Origin: Terriglobia bacterium
GTDB taxonomy: Bacteria; Acidobacteriota; Terriglobia; Acidiferrales; UBA7541
DNA length: 64,000 bases
Assembly (NCBI GenBank): GCA_020073605.1
Contig: JAIQEW010000012.1
Location: 1 to 64,000, forward strand
Direction: 5' to 3'
Numbering within the stretch: position 1 is the first letter of the stretch; the number at the start of each line of letters is the position of its first letter. This document shows, in pieces, positions 55,760 to 64,000 of this stretch. The position numbers and the translations under genes are program-made. The notes beneath the pieces were generated by a model, which did not search any database, had not been told where the DNA came from, and worked only from the letters and a program-made list of their open reading frames with translations.

Positions 55760-57744
55760 CTCTGGAACCTCAGGAACGTCAGCAGCGACACGAGCGCCAG
55801 AAAGATGTAAAGCAGATACACCTGGATGTTTCCCGTTTGCAGCCGGCGCACGCGGTACGCCAGCGAAATAATGATTTCCACAAAGGGCCGGTAGAGCACC
55901 CGCTCGTAGGAAGTCGTACGCACCGACCGGTACGAAATCGAAACCGGAAAGTAAGGCTGATCGGCCGGCAACTCCTCGACTTTTCGATCGGGCCGGTAGA
56001 CTCGGGCGAAGACGAAACGGATCGGCTTCGAGAAAACCGTGGAGGTGTACTCCATGCGGCTCGACAGCCCCGGCAAGCCGCATGCCCAAGTTCGTGCCAA
56101 TCTTTCCCGGCGCTTGAACAGGGCCACCAGGGCGCCCGTGCCCAGCACAATCGCTGCGGTCCACGGAATAATGCGAGCGATGCTCAGGGTTTCCTCCGGC
56201 ACGCCGGCGCCGGGAAGCAGCGCTTGAGCCAGCGTCACCAGCGGACGCAGCAAAAGCCCCGGAAATATTCCAAGCGCGAGGCACCCGGCACCCAGCAACA
56301 CCAAACCGGCACGCATGCCGAGGGGCGCTTCCTCCGCATGTTCGGCGCCCATGCTGCGAGGCCGCCCCAGGAAAGCCGTGCCGAAAGTCTTCACAAAACA
56401 TGCCGCAGCCAGCCCGCCAATCAGGGCCAAAATGCCCACCATCAGGGGCAAAACGATCTGCGCCTTGGTGTTGATCAGGGCCGAACCGGCGAGAAAACTT
56501 CGAAAAGTGAGCCACTCGCTGACGAAGCCGTTGAAAAGCGGCAGTCCCGCAATCGAGCAGCAACCGATGAGAACAGCCGCGCCGGTGAGCGGCATTCGGC
56601 GTTGCAGCCCTCCCAGTTCGTTCAGATTCACGGAATGAGTTGAATTCGAAATCGCGCCCGCGCCGAGAAACAGCAGGCTCTTGAACAGAGCATGGTTGAA
56701 TGTGTGAAAAAGCGCAGCCACAAGCGCCAGAGCCGCGCCGAGCGGGGCGCCATGGGCCAGAAACAGCAGGGAGGTTCCCAGCCCGAGGAAGATGATGCCG
56801 ATATTTTCCACGCTGCTGTAAGCCAGCAGCCGCTTCAGGTCATTCTCGGCAATTGCATAGAGGATGCCGAGAAGACCCGTGACAGCAGCTACGACCAAGA
56901 CGACATAACCGGACCACCAAGGGCCGCCTCCAAGAAAGTCAAACGTGAACCGTACAAATCCGTAGACCGCAGTTTTCAGCATGATTCCCGACATCAGCGC
57001 CGAGACTGGGCTGGGTGCGATGGGATGAGCCCGGGGCAGCCACAAGTGCAGCGGGATCAGGCCCGCTTTCGCTCCGAATCCCACGAAAGCCGCCAGGAAG
57101 ATCACAGCCCGAATTCCGCCCGGCATCCCGGCGCCTGACGCGCGAATCGCTCCAAAATCCAGGCCGTGTGAATAAGGCAGGAAGAGGAAGAAGCACGCCG
57201 CAACGGCGGCCGCGCCTACATGCATCATCAACAAATAGATGAAGACGTTGTGGCGTCGTTCCGTCGAGTCTCCTTCGATCAGGATCAACCCGGCGGACAC
57301 AAGCGTCATCAATTCCCAGCCCACCAGGAACGCGAAACCTGTAGCCGCCGTAACCACCACAATCATTGAAAGCACGAACAGTGAAAACAGTGCCCACGTC
57401 CAATTGCGGCGCCGCTCGGAGTAGTGGAGGTCGAAATAGGGGGCGGCGAAGATCGTGACGGGAATCGTCACCGCGCAGACCAGCAGCAGAAAAAACGCGC
57501 TCAGGCGGTCAACGGCCAGAGAGAAAGGAAAGGGCGTCGCCCATGACAGGTCCAAGCGGGGAGCCATCTGCCCCAGGAAACCGTATACGGCCATCACACA
57601 GCCGGCAAAGCCGGCAGTCAAAATCAGTGCGATCGCGAGCCTTCGTGCGCCCTGCGCGCGGCTCGCTATCAGAATAAGGGGAACGGCAACGCCGAGAGCT
57701 GCCAGCAGAAGAATGAACAGTGCGCCAGTGGATGCCGTCAACAT
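55756..57744 (-). CDS. hyfB: HyfB-like proton-pumping membrane subunit (NuoL type)
   Basis: 662 residues, the first antiporter-type subunit. Features: FLVGWELMTLVSAGLILIEG with the functional Glu, GFGAKAGLIPLHLWLPRAHP, LKRLLAYSSVENIGIIFLGL, LFHTFNHALFKSLLFLGAGA. A C-terminal extension of about 130 residues (SSRMEYTSTVFSKPIRFVFA) matches the amphipathic region of HyfB homologues. It starts five bases after the ArsR gene stop. Confidence 0.9.
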   Translation of the reverse strand: MLTASTGALFILLLAALGVAVPLILIASRAQGARRLAIALILTAGFAGCVMAVYGFLGQMAPRLDLSWATPFPFSLAVDRLSAFFLLLVCAVTIPVTIFAAPYFDLHYSERRRNWTWALFSLFVLSMIVVVTAATGFAFLVGWELMTLVSAGLILIEGDSTERRHNVFIYLLMMHVGAAAVAACFFLFLPYSHGLDFGAIRASGAGMPGGIRAVIFLAAFVGFGAKAGLIPLHLWLPRAHPIAPSPVSALMSGIMLKTAVYGFVRFTFDFLGGGPWWSGYVVLVVAAVTGLLGILYAIAENDLKRLLAYSSVENIGIIFLGLGTSLLFLAHGAPLGAALALVAALFHTFNHALFKSLLFLGAGAISNSTHSVNLNELGGLQRRMPLTGAAVLIGCCSIAGLPLFNGFVSEWLTFRSFLAGSALINTKAQIVLPLMVGILALIGGLAAACFVKTFGTAFLGRPRSMGAEHAEEAPLGMRAGLVLLGAGCLALGIFPGLLLRPLVTLAQALLPGAGVPEETLSIARIIPWTAAIVLGTGALVALFKRRERLARTWACGLPGLSSRMEYTSTVFSKPIRFVFARVYRPDRKVEELPADQPYFPVSISYRSVRTTSYERVLYRPFVEIIISLAYRVRRLQTGNIQVYLLYIFLALVSLLTFLRFQR

Positions 57745-57748
57745 GTGG

Positions 57749-58087
57749 CTATTTTCGGCGCCGCCCTTCTTTCATTTCTTCCAGCATTTCCCGAACGCCC
57801 ACCAGTTGGTTGTTGAAGATTTCCTTCGCCGCGTCCAACAGCTTGAAGAGAGCGGGGTCTGAAACCGAATAGAACACGCTCGATCCAGCCTTGCGCCCCG
57901 CCACGATGTTCCGGACGCGCAACACCGCCAACTGCTGCGAGACGTTGGCGGGCTCCACGTGGAGCATCTGGCTCAGTTCGTTTACGCCCTTCTCGCCGCC
58001 CCGAAGGGAATCCACAATCCGGATGCGGATCGGGTGTGCGAGCGCCTTGAAGAACTCCGCCTTGAATGTGGCAAGCTGTTGTGGCAT
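57749..58087 (-). CDS. ArsR-family repressor leading the Hyf-like operon
   Basis: 112 residues from the ATG; a TTG four codons upstream is also open. Winged-helix pattern: FFKALAHPIRIRIVDSL, then VNELSQMLHVEPANVSQQLA (recognition helix) and VFYSVSDPALFKLLDAA. No cysteine is present, so the classic metal-thiolate sensing of ArsR/SmtB is excluded. A redox, small-molecule or His/Asp metal signal is possible. It is the first gene of the seven-gene operon and overlaps its own operator. Confidence 0.88.
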   Translation of the reverse strand: MPQQLATFKAEFFKALAHPIRIRIVDSLRGGEKGVNELSQMLHVEPANVSQQLAVLRVRNIVAGRKAGSSVFYSVSDPALFKLLDAAKEIFNNQLVGVREMLEEMKEGRRRK

Positions 58088-58109
58088 GCGAATATGCAAT
58101 TATTCGCAT
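58086..58109 (-). promoter_or_regulatory. Palindromic operator over the ArsR start codon
   Basis: ATGCGAATA and TATTCGCAT are perfect nine-base inverted arms separated by six bases, with the repressor's start codon inside. This fits negative autoregulation of the operon by the ArsR protein. The ALDH gene on the other strand begins about 270 bases away. Confidence 0.75.
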
Positions 58110-58381
58110 ATGCTAGACCACGCAGACGGCGGTGTCAACACCGGCACGGCCGGAAGTTTCCTCTTACACACCCGGCGGCGTCTTCGTGGCAGCCCAGCCA
58201 CAGATTGAGTTCCCGGCTGGGTCAAGTTCCCACAAGGGTCGTGAGCTTCGAAGTCGTTTGTCAGTAACGGACCGCAACCCGACTGCAGGACGCGGTAGAA
58301 TGTCATGGTTTCGGCAGAAGTGTGTGGATTGGACTTTTCAGCCCAAAATTGTTAGGTTGCACTGAGTTAAGGAGGACGAAG

Positions 58382-59881
58382 ATGGCTACTGCTACGCAGA
58401 CGATTCCAATCGAAAAAAATGTTGCCGCGTACGTCGCGAAACCGCGCCCCATGTTGATCAATGGAAAGTGGGTACAGGCTGCCTCGGGTAAAACGTTCCC
58501 GACTTACAATCCCTCGACGGGCGAAATTCTCGCTCACGTTGCCGAAGGCGACAAGGAAGATATCGACCGTGCCGTAGCGGCCGCGCGCGCTGCCTTTGAG
58601 AAGGGACCGTGGCGCAACATCACGCCGTCCGAGCGTGGCCGAATGATGTGGAGATTTGCCGACCTGCTCGAGAAACATGCCGAAGAATTCGCGCAACTCG
58701 AGTCCCTGGACAACGGCAAGCCGATTGCCATGGCCCGGATGGTCGACATTCCGACTTCCGTCGACCAACTCCGCTACTATGCCGGCTGGGCCACCAAAAT
58801 CGAAGGCAACACGATCCCGATTTCCGCGTACGGTGCGAAGTATCTGGCCTATACGCTCCGTGAACCCATCGGCGTGGTCGGCCAAATCATTCCGTGGAAC
58901 TTCCCGCTCATCATGGCCACATTGAAACTGGGCCCAGCGCTCGCTTCGGGCTGCACTGTGGTTTTGAAGCCTGCCGAGCAAACTCCACTGACCGCCCTCA
59001 TGCTGGGCGAACTCGTGCAGGAAGCAGGTATCCCGGACGGTGTCATAAATATCGTCACGGGCTACGGTGAAACGGCTGGCGCGGCGCTCGCGGCGCACCC
59101 TGACGTCAACAAGATCGCGTTCACTGGTTCGACGGAGGTCGGAAAGTTGATTGTCCATGCCGCCGCCGGGAACCTAAAGAAGGTATCGCTCGAGCTGGGC
59201 GGAAAGTCTCCGAACATCGTTTTCGCCGATGCGGAAATCGAGGGCGCGATTCCTGGAGCCACCAACGGCATCTTCTTCAATTCGGGCCAAGTTTGCTGCG
59301 CGGGCTCGCGGCTCTTCGTCGAAGACAAGCAATTCGACAGGGTAGTGGACGGGGTCTCTCAACTCGCGTCGAAGATCCGCCTCGGCCCAGGAATGGAGCC
59401 CACGACCCAAATGGGACCGGTCGTCTCCGAGGAACAGATGAATCGCGTTTGCAGTTACCTGGAATCCGGATTCTCCGAGGGCGCGAAGGCCGTGGTGGGT
59501 GGCGGCCGCGAGGGGAATAAGGGCTATTTCGTCAAGCCCACGGTTCTCGTCAACACGAACGAGAAAATGAAGGTCGTGCGCGAAGAAATCTTCGGGCCGG
59601 TCGTGACGGTGATGCCATTTAGCGACGTCGACGACCTTCTGGCCAAGGCCAACGGCACGCAGTTCGGGCTGGCCGCAGCGGTCTGGACGCGCGACATCAA
59701 GAAGGCTCATCGCATCGCATCGGAACTACGTGCGGGAACGGTTTGGATCAACTGCTACGGCGTTCTTGATTCGGCTATGCCGTTCGGCGGGTACAAACAG
59801 TCCGGCTGGGGCCGCGAAATGGGACACGAGATGCTGAATCTCTACACCGAAGTCAAATCGGTGTGCACTCCCATCTCGTAG
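58382..59881 (+). CDS. NAD(P)+-dependent aldehyde dehydrogenase (paralogue 2)
   Basis: 499 residues, the same length as the enzyme at 26367 and identical over long stretches. Active-site and cofactor motifs: VGQIIPWNFPLIMA, FTGSTEVGK, LELGGKSPN, GQVCCAGSR (nucleophile), EIFGPVVTVMPF, PFGGYKQSGWGRE. The ATG follows AAGGAGGACGAAG. Transcription diverges from the ArsR operon. The physiological substrate is unknown; aliphatic or aromatic aldehydes from the neighbouring pathways are both possible. Confidence 0.95.
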   Translation: MATATQTIPIEKNVAAYVAKPRPMLINGKWVQAASGKTFPTYNPSTGEILAHVAEGDKEDIDRAVAAARAAFEKGPWRNITPSERGRMMWRFADLLEKHAEEFAQLESLDNGKPIAMARMVDIPTSVDQLRYYAGWATKIEGNTIPISAYGAKYLAYTLREPIGVVGQIIPWNFPLIMATLKLGPALASGCTVVLKPAEQTPLTALMLGELVQEAGIPDGVINIVTGYGETAGAALAAHPDVNKIAFTGSTEVGKLIVHAAAGNLKKVSLELGGKSPNIVFADAEIEGAIPGATNGIFFNSGQVCCAGSRLFVEDKQFDRVVDGVSQLASKIRLGPGMEPTTQMGPVVSEEQMNRVCSYLESGFSEGAKAVVGGGREGNKGYFVKPTVLVNTNEKMKVVREEIFGPVVTVMPFSDVDDLLAKANGTQFGLAAAVWTRDIKKAHRIASELRAGTVWINCYGVLDSAMPFGGYKQSGWGREMGHEMLNLYTEVKSVCTPIS

Positions 59882-60046
59882 CAGTGCCCGGCGCGAATTT
59901 CGATTTTCACGCATCATCCAGCGGCTCATACAGGTGCGCGCGTGCAGGACTCGGATTCTCATCGATTGGACGAATTGGGCCGCAAGACGCTTTCCCGGTC
60001 GGAGTCCCAACAGGGGCCTAAACCCCACGTGGGGCAGAAATTGAAG

Positions 60047-60123
60047 TGGCGCGCCCGGAGGGATTTGAACCCCCGACCCCGTGCTCCGGAGGCACGTGCT
60101 CTATCCATCTGAGCTACGGGCGC
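60047..60123 (-). tRNA. tRNA-Arg (anticodon CCG)
   Basis: A complete cloverleaf on the minus strand: acceptor GCGCCCG/CGGGCGC, D-arm GCTC/GAGC, anticodon arm CGTGC-CTCCGGA-GCACG with anticodon CCG, T-arm GGGGG-TTCGAAT-CCCTC with one G-U pair. Discriminator G and encoded CCA follow. It reads CGG codons. Confidence 0.96.
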
Positions 60124-60267
60124 GCATTTCGCGGTAGGACCGAAACGCGGCCGCAACCGCGGTATTTGGATTCTACCTTGCCTCGAACACGCCCGCAAAG
60201 TAATCGCGGCAATGACATCCCCGGTTGTTCGCCCGCCGCTGCATCGCAAGGCGGAACGTCGCGCGAA

Positions 60268-60276
60268 TGGTATAAT
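60268..60276 (+). promoter_or_regulatory. Extended -10 promoter of the MscS gene
   Basis: TGG directly followed by TATAAT, an extended -10 element, 18 bases before the ATG. No good -35 is visible. The transcript would have a very short leader. Confidence 0.45.
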
Positions 60277-60293
60277 CCCGCTCCGCTCAATCC

Positions 60294-61148
60294 ATGACCG
60301 ACTCACTCACCCGTTGGCTGGAACTTGCCGGGACGCGCGGCCTGCGCATCCTCGTCATCGTCATCATTGCTCTAGTCCTGATACGCATCCTGAAGGCTCT
60401 CACTGCCCGGCTGGTGCAGATTTCCAAGGGGCCGGCGCGCGTGGCGCAGATGCGGGAGCAGCAGACGCGCACGATGGCCGGCCTGCTGTACAGCGTCGGC
60501 ACGACGCTCATCATCGCGGGGGCGTTCTTAACGGCGCTGCCCGAGTTCGGCTTCAACGTCACGCCCGTGGCGGCCCTGGCCGCGGTGGCGAGCCTTGCGT
60601 TCGGCTTCGGCGCGCAGACGCTGGTGAAGGATCTGATCAACGGTTTCTTCATCGTGTTTGAGGACCAGTACGTCGTCGGCGACCTGATTCAGGTAAACGG
60701 CGAGACGGGACGCGTCGAATACCTCACGCTCCGCCGGACCGTGATGCGCAACGTCAGCGGTGCGCTCGTGACCATACCCAACTCCCTGATCGGCCAGGTG
60801 GCCAACCTGAACCGCGACTGGTCGCAAGGGTTCGTGGACGTGACCGTGCCGTCGGAGGAGATGGTCGGACGCGCGCTGGCCACGCTCGAGAAGATTGCGG
60901 GCGACTTTCGCAACGACGCCGATTGGTCCCCGGCGTTGGTGGACGGCCCGCGCGTCCTCGGCGTAGAATCGCTCTCGTTGGACGGGACGGTTCTTCGGCT
61001 TCAAGTTCGGACCGCGCTCAACCGCAAGGACGATGTCGCTCGGGAACTGCGGCGGCGAATCAAGCTCGGCTTCGAGGAAGCACGCATACCGCTGGGCCAG
61101 ACGCACAGTGTCCAATTGCACGGCGAAATCACACCGCTTCAGCCGTGA
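60294..61148 (+). CDS. MscS-family mechanosensitive channel
   Basis: 284 residues. Helices: ILVIVIIALVLIRILKALTA, GLLYSVGTTLIIAGAFLTAL and the pore-lining TM3 VAALAAVASLAFGFGAQTLV with its Gly/Ala packing. The soluble beta domain follows: DQYVVGDLIQVNGETGRVEY and TIPNSLIGQVANLNRDW. It would release solutes on membrane tension after osmotic downshift. The length is typical of small MscS. Confidence 0.93.
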   Translation: MTDSLTRWLELAGTRGLRILVIVIIALVLIRILKALTARLVQISKGPARVAQMREQQTRTMAGLLYSVGTTLIIAGAFLTALPEFGFNVTPVAALAAVASLAFGFGAQTLVKDLINGFFIVFEDQYVVGDLIQVNGETGRVEYLTLRRTVMRNVSGALVTIPNSLIGQVANLNRDWSQGFVDVTVPSEEMVGRALATLEKIAGDFRNDADWSPALVDGPRVLGVESLSLDGTVLRLQVRTALNRKDDVARELRRRIKLGFEEARIPLGQTHSVQLHGEITPLQP

Positions 61149-61207
61149 TCGTATGCTGACATTATTGGCGGGCACGTTTGTGTCCGACCTTACATGAGGA
61201 GGAAGTA

Positions 61208-61690
61208 ATGGGAGATGTGACGCACGAGCAGGCGAATCTGCTGCTGCAGCTGTACGAAATGAGGCGGGAGCCCCGCATGCGCGAGGCCCGCGACTGGTAC
61301 TTCGCCAAGTTTCATCCGGCCACACTCGACGACATCGCAAAGCAAGCTCCGATGGGCAGCCCGGCAAGCGCTTCCATGCGCATGGTGATCAGCTACTGGG
61401 AGATGGTGGCCAGCATTGTGAACCGCGGCTTGATCGATGAGGATTTCTTTTTTGAGAATACCGGGGAACAGTGGATCGTCTGGGAACGCATCCGGCAGTT
61501 TGTCCCGGCGATGCGCGAACGAAACAAGAACCCCCACCAGTACGGCAATCTCGAAAAGCACGTGAGCCGTCTCGAAGCGTGGCGTGAGAAACGTTCTCCC
61601 GGAAGCACTGAAGCGATGCGGCAGATGATGGCGCAGATGCGGGCGCCCGCTCCAAAGACGAAGGCCGCAGGAGGTCGAAAGCGGCGTTAG
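61208..61690 (+). CDS. Hypothetical protein, DUF4760-like
   Basis: 160 residues from the ATG behind AGGAGGAAGTA. A helical protein: LLLQLYEMRREPRMREARDW, MRMVISYWEMVASIVNRGLI, EDFFFENTGEQWIVWERIRQ, then a basic Ala/Lys-rich tail. This resembles DUF4760-like proteins, whose function is unknown. It overlaps the next gene on the opposite strand by four bases. Confidence 0.65.
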   Translation: MGDVTHEQANLLLQLYEMRREPRMREARDWYFAKFHPATLDDIAKQAPMGSPASASMRMVISYWEMVASIVNRGLIDEDFFFENTGEQWIVWERIRQFVPAMRERNKNPHQYGNLEKHVSRLEAWREKRSPGSTEAMRQMMAQMRAPAPKTKAAGGRKRR

Positions 61691-62538
61691 GAACGGCTCG
61701 ACGGCGCAGCGTCGAGGCGGACGGCGATTCCTTCGAGCTCGGGCGTGACCGCGGGATAGCGTTTCATCACCAGCGGATCATGCCCGGGCACGATGTGCTC
61801 CGGCGAATCCGCCAGCCGGTAGAGCAGGTCGAATCCCTCCAACATTTCGGCAACGTTGTGGACGATCGGGAAGCAGCGACGTTGCTCGACATTCGCGTAG
61901 AGATGCGAGGCGTCTGACGCGACAACCACCCACCCGCGCCGCGTCCACACCCGCGCGATCTGAAGCCCGGCGGAATGCCCTCCGACGCGGTGCAGCGTCA
62001 GTCCCGGCGCGAGTTCGGTATCGCCGTCGTGAAACACTGCCCTGTCGGAATAGATGTGCCGCAGCATCATCTGGATATTTTCCACGTCGAAGGGCGCGCG
62101 CAACGATTGGTCGCACATGCAACGGCCGGTCGCATACGCCATGTCGCGGTCTTGCAGATGGAATCGCGCGCGGGGCAGCCGGTCGAGATTGCCCGCATGG
62201 TCGTAGTGAAGGTGCGTGACGATCACGTCGGTCACTTGATCGGGATCGACCCCGAGAAGCCGCAGCGATTCAACCGGGCAACGGAGCCAGTCGCGCCGCC
62301 GGCGGGCCGCAGCTTCCTTGCCAAATCCGGTATCGACGACGAACGTGCAATCGCTCCTCCGCAAGACCCACACGAAATAATCCAGATCCGAAGCAAACTC
62401 ATGCGGGTCCGCCTGTAGGAAGTTCTCGCCCGGATGGCGGTTGCCAAGATGGGCGTAGCGGATGGCAAATATTTCGAAGGGTTCGATCGCCAATGTGGGT
62501 CCCTCGCGCGCCTGGCCGGTTCGTCGGACGCCTAGCAT
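61687..62538 (-). CDS. MBL-fold hydrolase, N-acyl-homoserine-lactonase-like
   Basis: 283 residues. The metallo-beta-lactamase motif VTHLHYDHAGNLDRLP gives HxHxDH. Further metal-site residues are seen in LHRVGGHSAGLQIARV and VVVASDASHLYANV, and in IVPGHDPLVM. The arrangement is that of AHL lactonases and related lactone or ester hydrolases. The first about 15 residues are not conserved in the family, so a later start is possible. A lactone from aromatic catabolism could also be the substrate. Confidence 0.85.
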   Translation of the reverse strand: MLGVRRTGQAREGPTLAIEPFEIFAIRYAHLGNRHPGENFLQADPHEFASDLDYFVWVLRRSDCTFVVDTGFGKEAAARRRRDWLRCPVESLRLLGVDPDQVTDVIVTHLHYDHAGNLDRLPRARFHLQDRDMAYATGRCMCDQSLRAPFDVENIQMMLRHIYSDRAVFHDGDTELAPGLTLHRVGGHSAGLQIARVWTRRGWVVVASDASHLYANVEQRRCFPIVHNVAEMLEGFDLLYRLADSPEHIVPGHDPLVMKRYPAVTPELEGIAVRLDAAPSSRS

Positions 62539-62653
62539 TGCGCATTCGCAAGCCGGACGTCAATTGCTAGCGAGCGGCCTTATGAGGCATGATACGCGTT
62601 CGGAAAAAGCGCTTCGACGCGCGGATTTGGGCCAATCGGTGGAGGGAATGCGC

Positions 62654-63559
62654 ATGGCGCAGCAGAGCATTGGCTTCATAGGTGTCGGCAGAATGGGCGT
62701 CCGCATGGCGCGACGGCTCATTCAGGCGGGCTACCAGCTCACCATATATGACACGAGCGCAGAAGCCATGGCGCCGCTCATCGAGGCTGGCGCGAAGCGC
62801 GCCGGCTCGCCCGCCGCCGTTGCCTCGGCCGCCGAAATCGTCTTCGCCAGCGTGCCGACCCCGCCCATCGTGCAAGCCGTGGCCCTCGGGCCGCAAGGCG
62901 TCATCGAGGGCAGCCGCGTCAAGATCTTCATCGACGTATCGACCACGGGCGCGACCGTCGCCAAGATTGTTGCGCAGGGCCTCGCCGCGAAGGGGATTCG
63001 AGCCGTGGACGCGCCGGTCAGCGGAGGCATCGCGGGCGCGGAGAAAGGCACGCTCGCCGTGATGGTGTCGTGCCCGGAGGACGTGTTTGCAACCGTGAAG
63101 CCCGTGCTCGAGGTGATCGGGAAACTCTTCTTTGTCGGCACGCAGCCCGGCCAGGGCCAGACCATGAAGCTGCTGAATAATCTCCTCTCGGCGACGGCGA
63201 TGGCGATCACGTCGGAAGCTGTGGTGATGGGCGTCAAGGCGGGACTCGATCCGTCGCTCGTAATTGACGTCTTCAACGCCGGAACCGCGCGCAACAGCGC
63301 CACACAGGACAAGATGAAGCAACACGTGATCTCGCGCTCCTTCAGCTACGGCTTCGGAATTGGCCTTCTCAACAAGGACATCCGGCTGTGCATGGCGGAG
63401 GCCGATGCTCTCGGCGTTCCGATGGTAGTGGGAAGCGCGGTCCGCCAGCTCTTGTCCATTTCGACGGCGACGGAAGGGCTCGACGCCGATATGACGGCGA
63501 TGGCCAGGACCGTCGAGAAGTGGGCGGGCGTGCAGGTCGGGCAGAAGCAGGGCAATTAG
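62654..63559 (+). CDS. Beta-hydroxyacid dehydrogenase (3-hydroxyisobutyrate dehydrogenase-like)
   Basis: 301 residues. The N-terminal Rossmann motif IGFIGVGRMGVRMARRLI is followed by the substrate segment DAPVSGGIAGAEKGTLAVMV with DAPVSGG, then GQGQTMKLLNNLLSATAMAI with the catalytic Lys (KLLNN) and a helical C-domain. Family members oxidise 3-hydroxyisobutyrate, tartronate semialdehyde or related acids with NAD(P). The ATG seven bases after GGAGGGA is chosen. The nearby carboxymuconolactone decarboxylase gene suggests a role in ring-cleavage product metabolism, but this is inference. Confidence 0.9.
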   Translation: MAQQSIGFIGVGRMGVRMARRLIQAGYQLTIYDTSAEAMAPLIEAGAKRAGSPAAVASAAEIVFASVPTPPIVQAVALGPQGVIEGSRVKIFIDVSTTGATVAKIVAQGLAAKGIRAVDAPVSGGIAGAEKGTLAVMVSCPEDVFATVKPVLEVIGKLFFVGTQPGQGQTMKLLNNLLSATAMAITSEAVVMGVKAGLDPSLVIDVFNAGTARNSATQDKMKQHVISRSFSYGFGIGLLNKDIRLCMAEADALGVPMVVGSAVRQLLSISTATEGLDADMTAMARTVEKWAGVQVGQKQGN

Positions 63560-63616
63560 CTTCGTGCTGCCGCCAGCGGCAGCGATCTGAAATTCAATCA
63601 GGAGAGGGTCACTCAC

Positions 63617-64000
63617 ATGGACAAGAAAACGTTTGACCGAGGGCGCGAAATCCGTAGTTCCGTCCTCGGCAAGGAGTTCGTCGACAAAGCCTTCGAGACG
63701 GCCGACGATTTCAATCGGCCCTTGCAGGAGCTTGTCACCGAATATTGCTGGGGCGCCATCTGGGGGCGCGAGGAACTCCCCAAGAAGACGCGGAGCATGC
63801 TCAACCTGGCGATGATCAGCGCGCTGAATCGCCCGCACGAGCTCAAGGCGCATATCAAAGGCGCGCTGGTAAACGGCGTGACGCCGGTCGAGATACGCGA
63901 GGTCCTGCTCCAGGTGGCGATCTATTGCGGCGTGCCCGCGGCCGTGGACTCCTTCCGAATCGCGCGAGAGGCGTTCGCGGAATTGAAGGAAAAGGCGCCC
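63617..64000 (+). CDS. Carboxymuconolactone decarboxylase-family protein (partial)
   Basis: 128 residues so far; the frame is still open at the window edge. It is close to PcaC: FNRPLQELVTEYCWGAIWGR, LPKKTRSMLNLAMISALNRP, ELKAHIKGALVNGVTPVEIR, EVLLQVAIYCGVPAAVDSFR with the family's His and Cys. PcaC decarboxylates 4-carboxymuconolactone in the protocatechuate branch of the beta-ketoadipate pathway. Its presence fits the vanillate-to-protocatechuate route inferred above. Related AhpD-like proteins are an alternative. Confidence 0.85.
   Translation, partial: MDKKTFDRGREIRSSVLGKEFVDKAFETADDFNRPLQELVTEYCWGAIWGREELPKKTRSMLNLAMISALNRPHELKAHIKGALVNGVTPVEIREVLLQVAIYCGVPAAVDSFRIAREAFAELKEKAP

Noticed and set aside
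51202..57744. Genuine NiFe hydrogenase-4 or formate hydrogenlyase
   Set aside because: The large subunit lacks the RxCGxC and DPCxxC motifs, and no formate dehydrogenase or NiFe maturation gene is present.

Overview
This 64 kb window is GC-rich bacterial chromosome and carries no phage or plasmid backbone. The combination of a signal-peptide-bearing RHS protein preceded by a LolA-like secreted protein, an MglA-type polarity GTPase, many hybrid histidine kinases, a TonB receptor and several PQQ-type dehydrogenases suggests an Acidobacteriota-like soil bacterium. That assignment is inference from gene style, because no rRNA or marker gene is present.

Layout. 1-12.3 kb: the tail of a Clp-family ATPase; the scar of a collapsed tandem duplication; a TonB receptor, YfiR, CHASE8-type hybrid kinase and REC-GGDEF block that reads as a rewired c-di-GMP pathway; citrate synthase; a kinase/regulator remnant; and a second hybrid kinase. 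12.3-23.1 kb: about 1 kb with no convincing gene, then an RHS toxin locus on the minus strand. It holds a LolA-like protein, a full-length RHS protein with its candidate immunity gene, an orphan RHS tip with a second candidate immunity gene, a REP-associated transposase unit, and a third tip remnant with a small membrane protein. 23.3-32.1 kb, minus strand: MglA, a flavin reductase-like protein, a cupin, membrane and secreted hypotheticals, an aldehyde dehydrogenase, a PEBP-family protein, a sorbosone-type dehydrogenase and a vanillin-type aldehyde dehydrogenase.

32.4-44.6 kb, plus strand, is the metabolic centrepiece. It contains a LigM/DesA-like tetrahydrofolate-dependent aromatic O-demethylase, two short MetE-type methyltransferases, an unassigned SAM-methyltransferase-like protein, a MetF fused to a MetV-type zinc domain, a feruloyl-CoA synthetase broken by an internal deletion, and an O-methyltransferase. 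With the vanillin-type dehydrogenase on the other strand and a carboxymuconolactone decarboxylase-family gene at the right edge, this reads as use of methoxylated, lignin-derived aromatics. The aromatic methyl would pass to tetrahydrofolate and then be oxidised (MetF) or passed to homocysteine (MetE-like).

44.7-50.1 kb is a tripartite RND efflux operon. 50.4-58.1 kb is a seven-gene operon for a membrane complex related to hydrogenase-4 and complex I. Its large subunit lacks the NiFe ligands, and it is led by an ArsR-family repressor with a clear palindromic operator over its own start. 58.4-64 kb holds a second copy of the 499-residue aldehyde dehydrogenase, tRNA-Arg(CCG), an MscS channel, a small hypothetical, an MBL-fold lactonase-like enzyme, a beta-hydroxyacid dehydrogenase and the start of the carboxymuconolactone decarboxylase-family gene.
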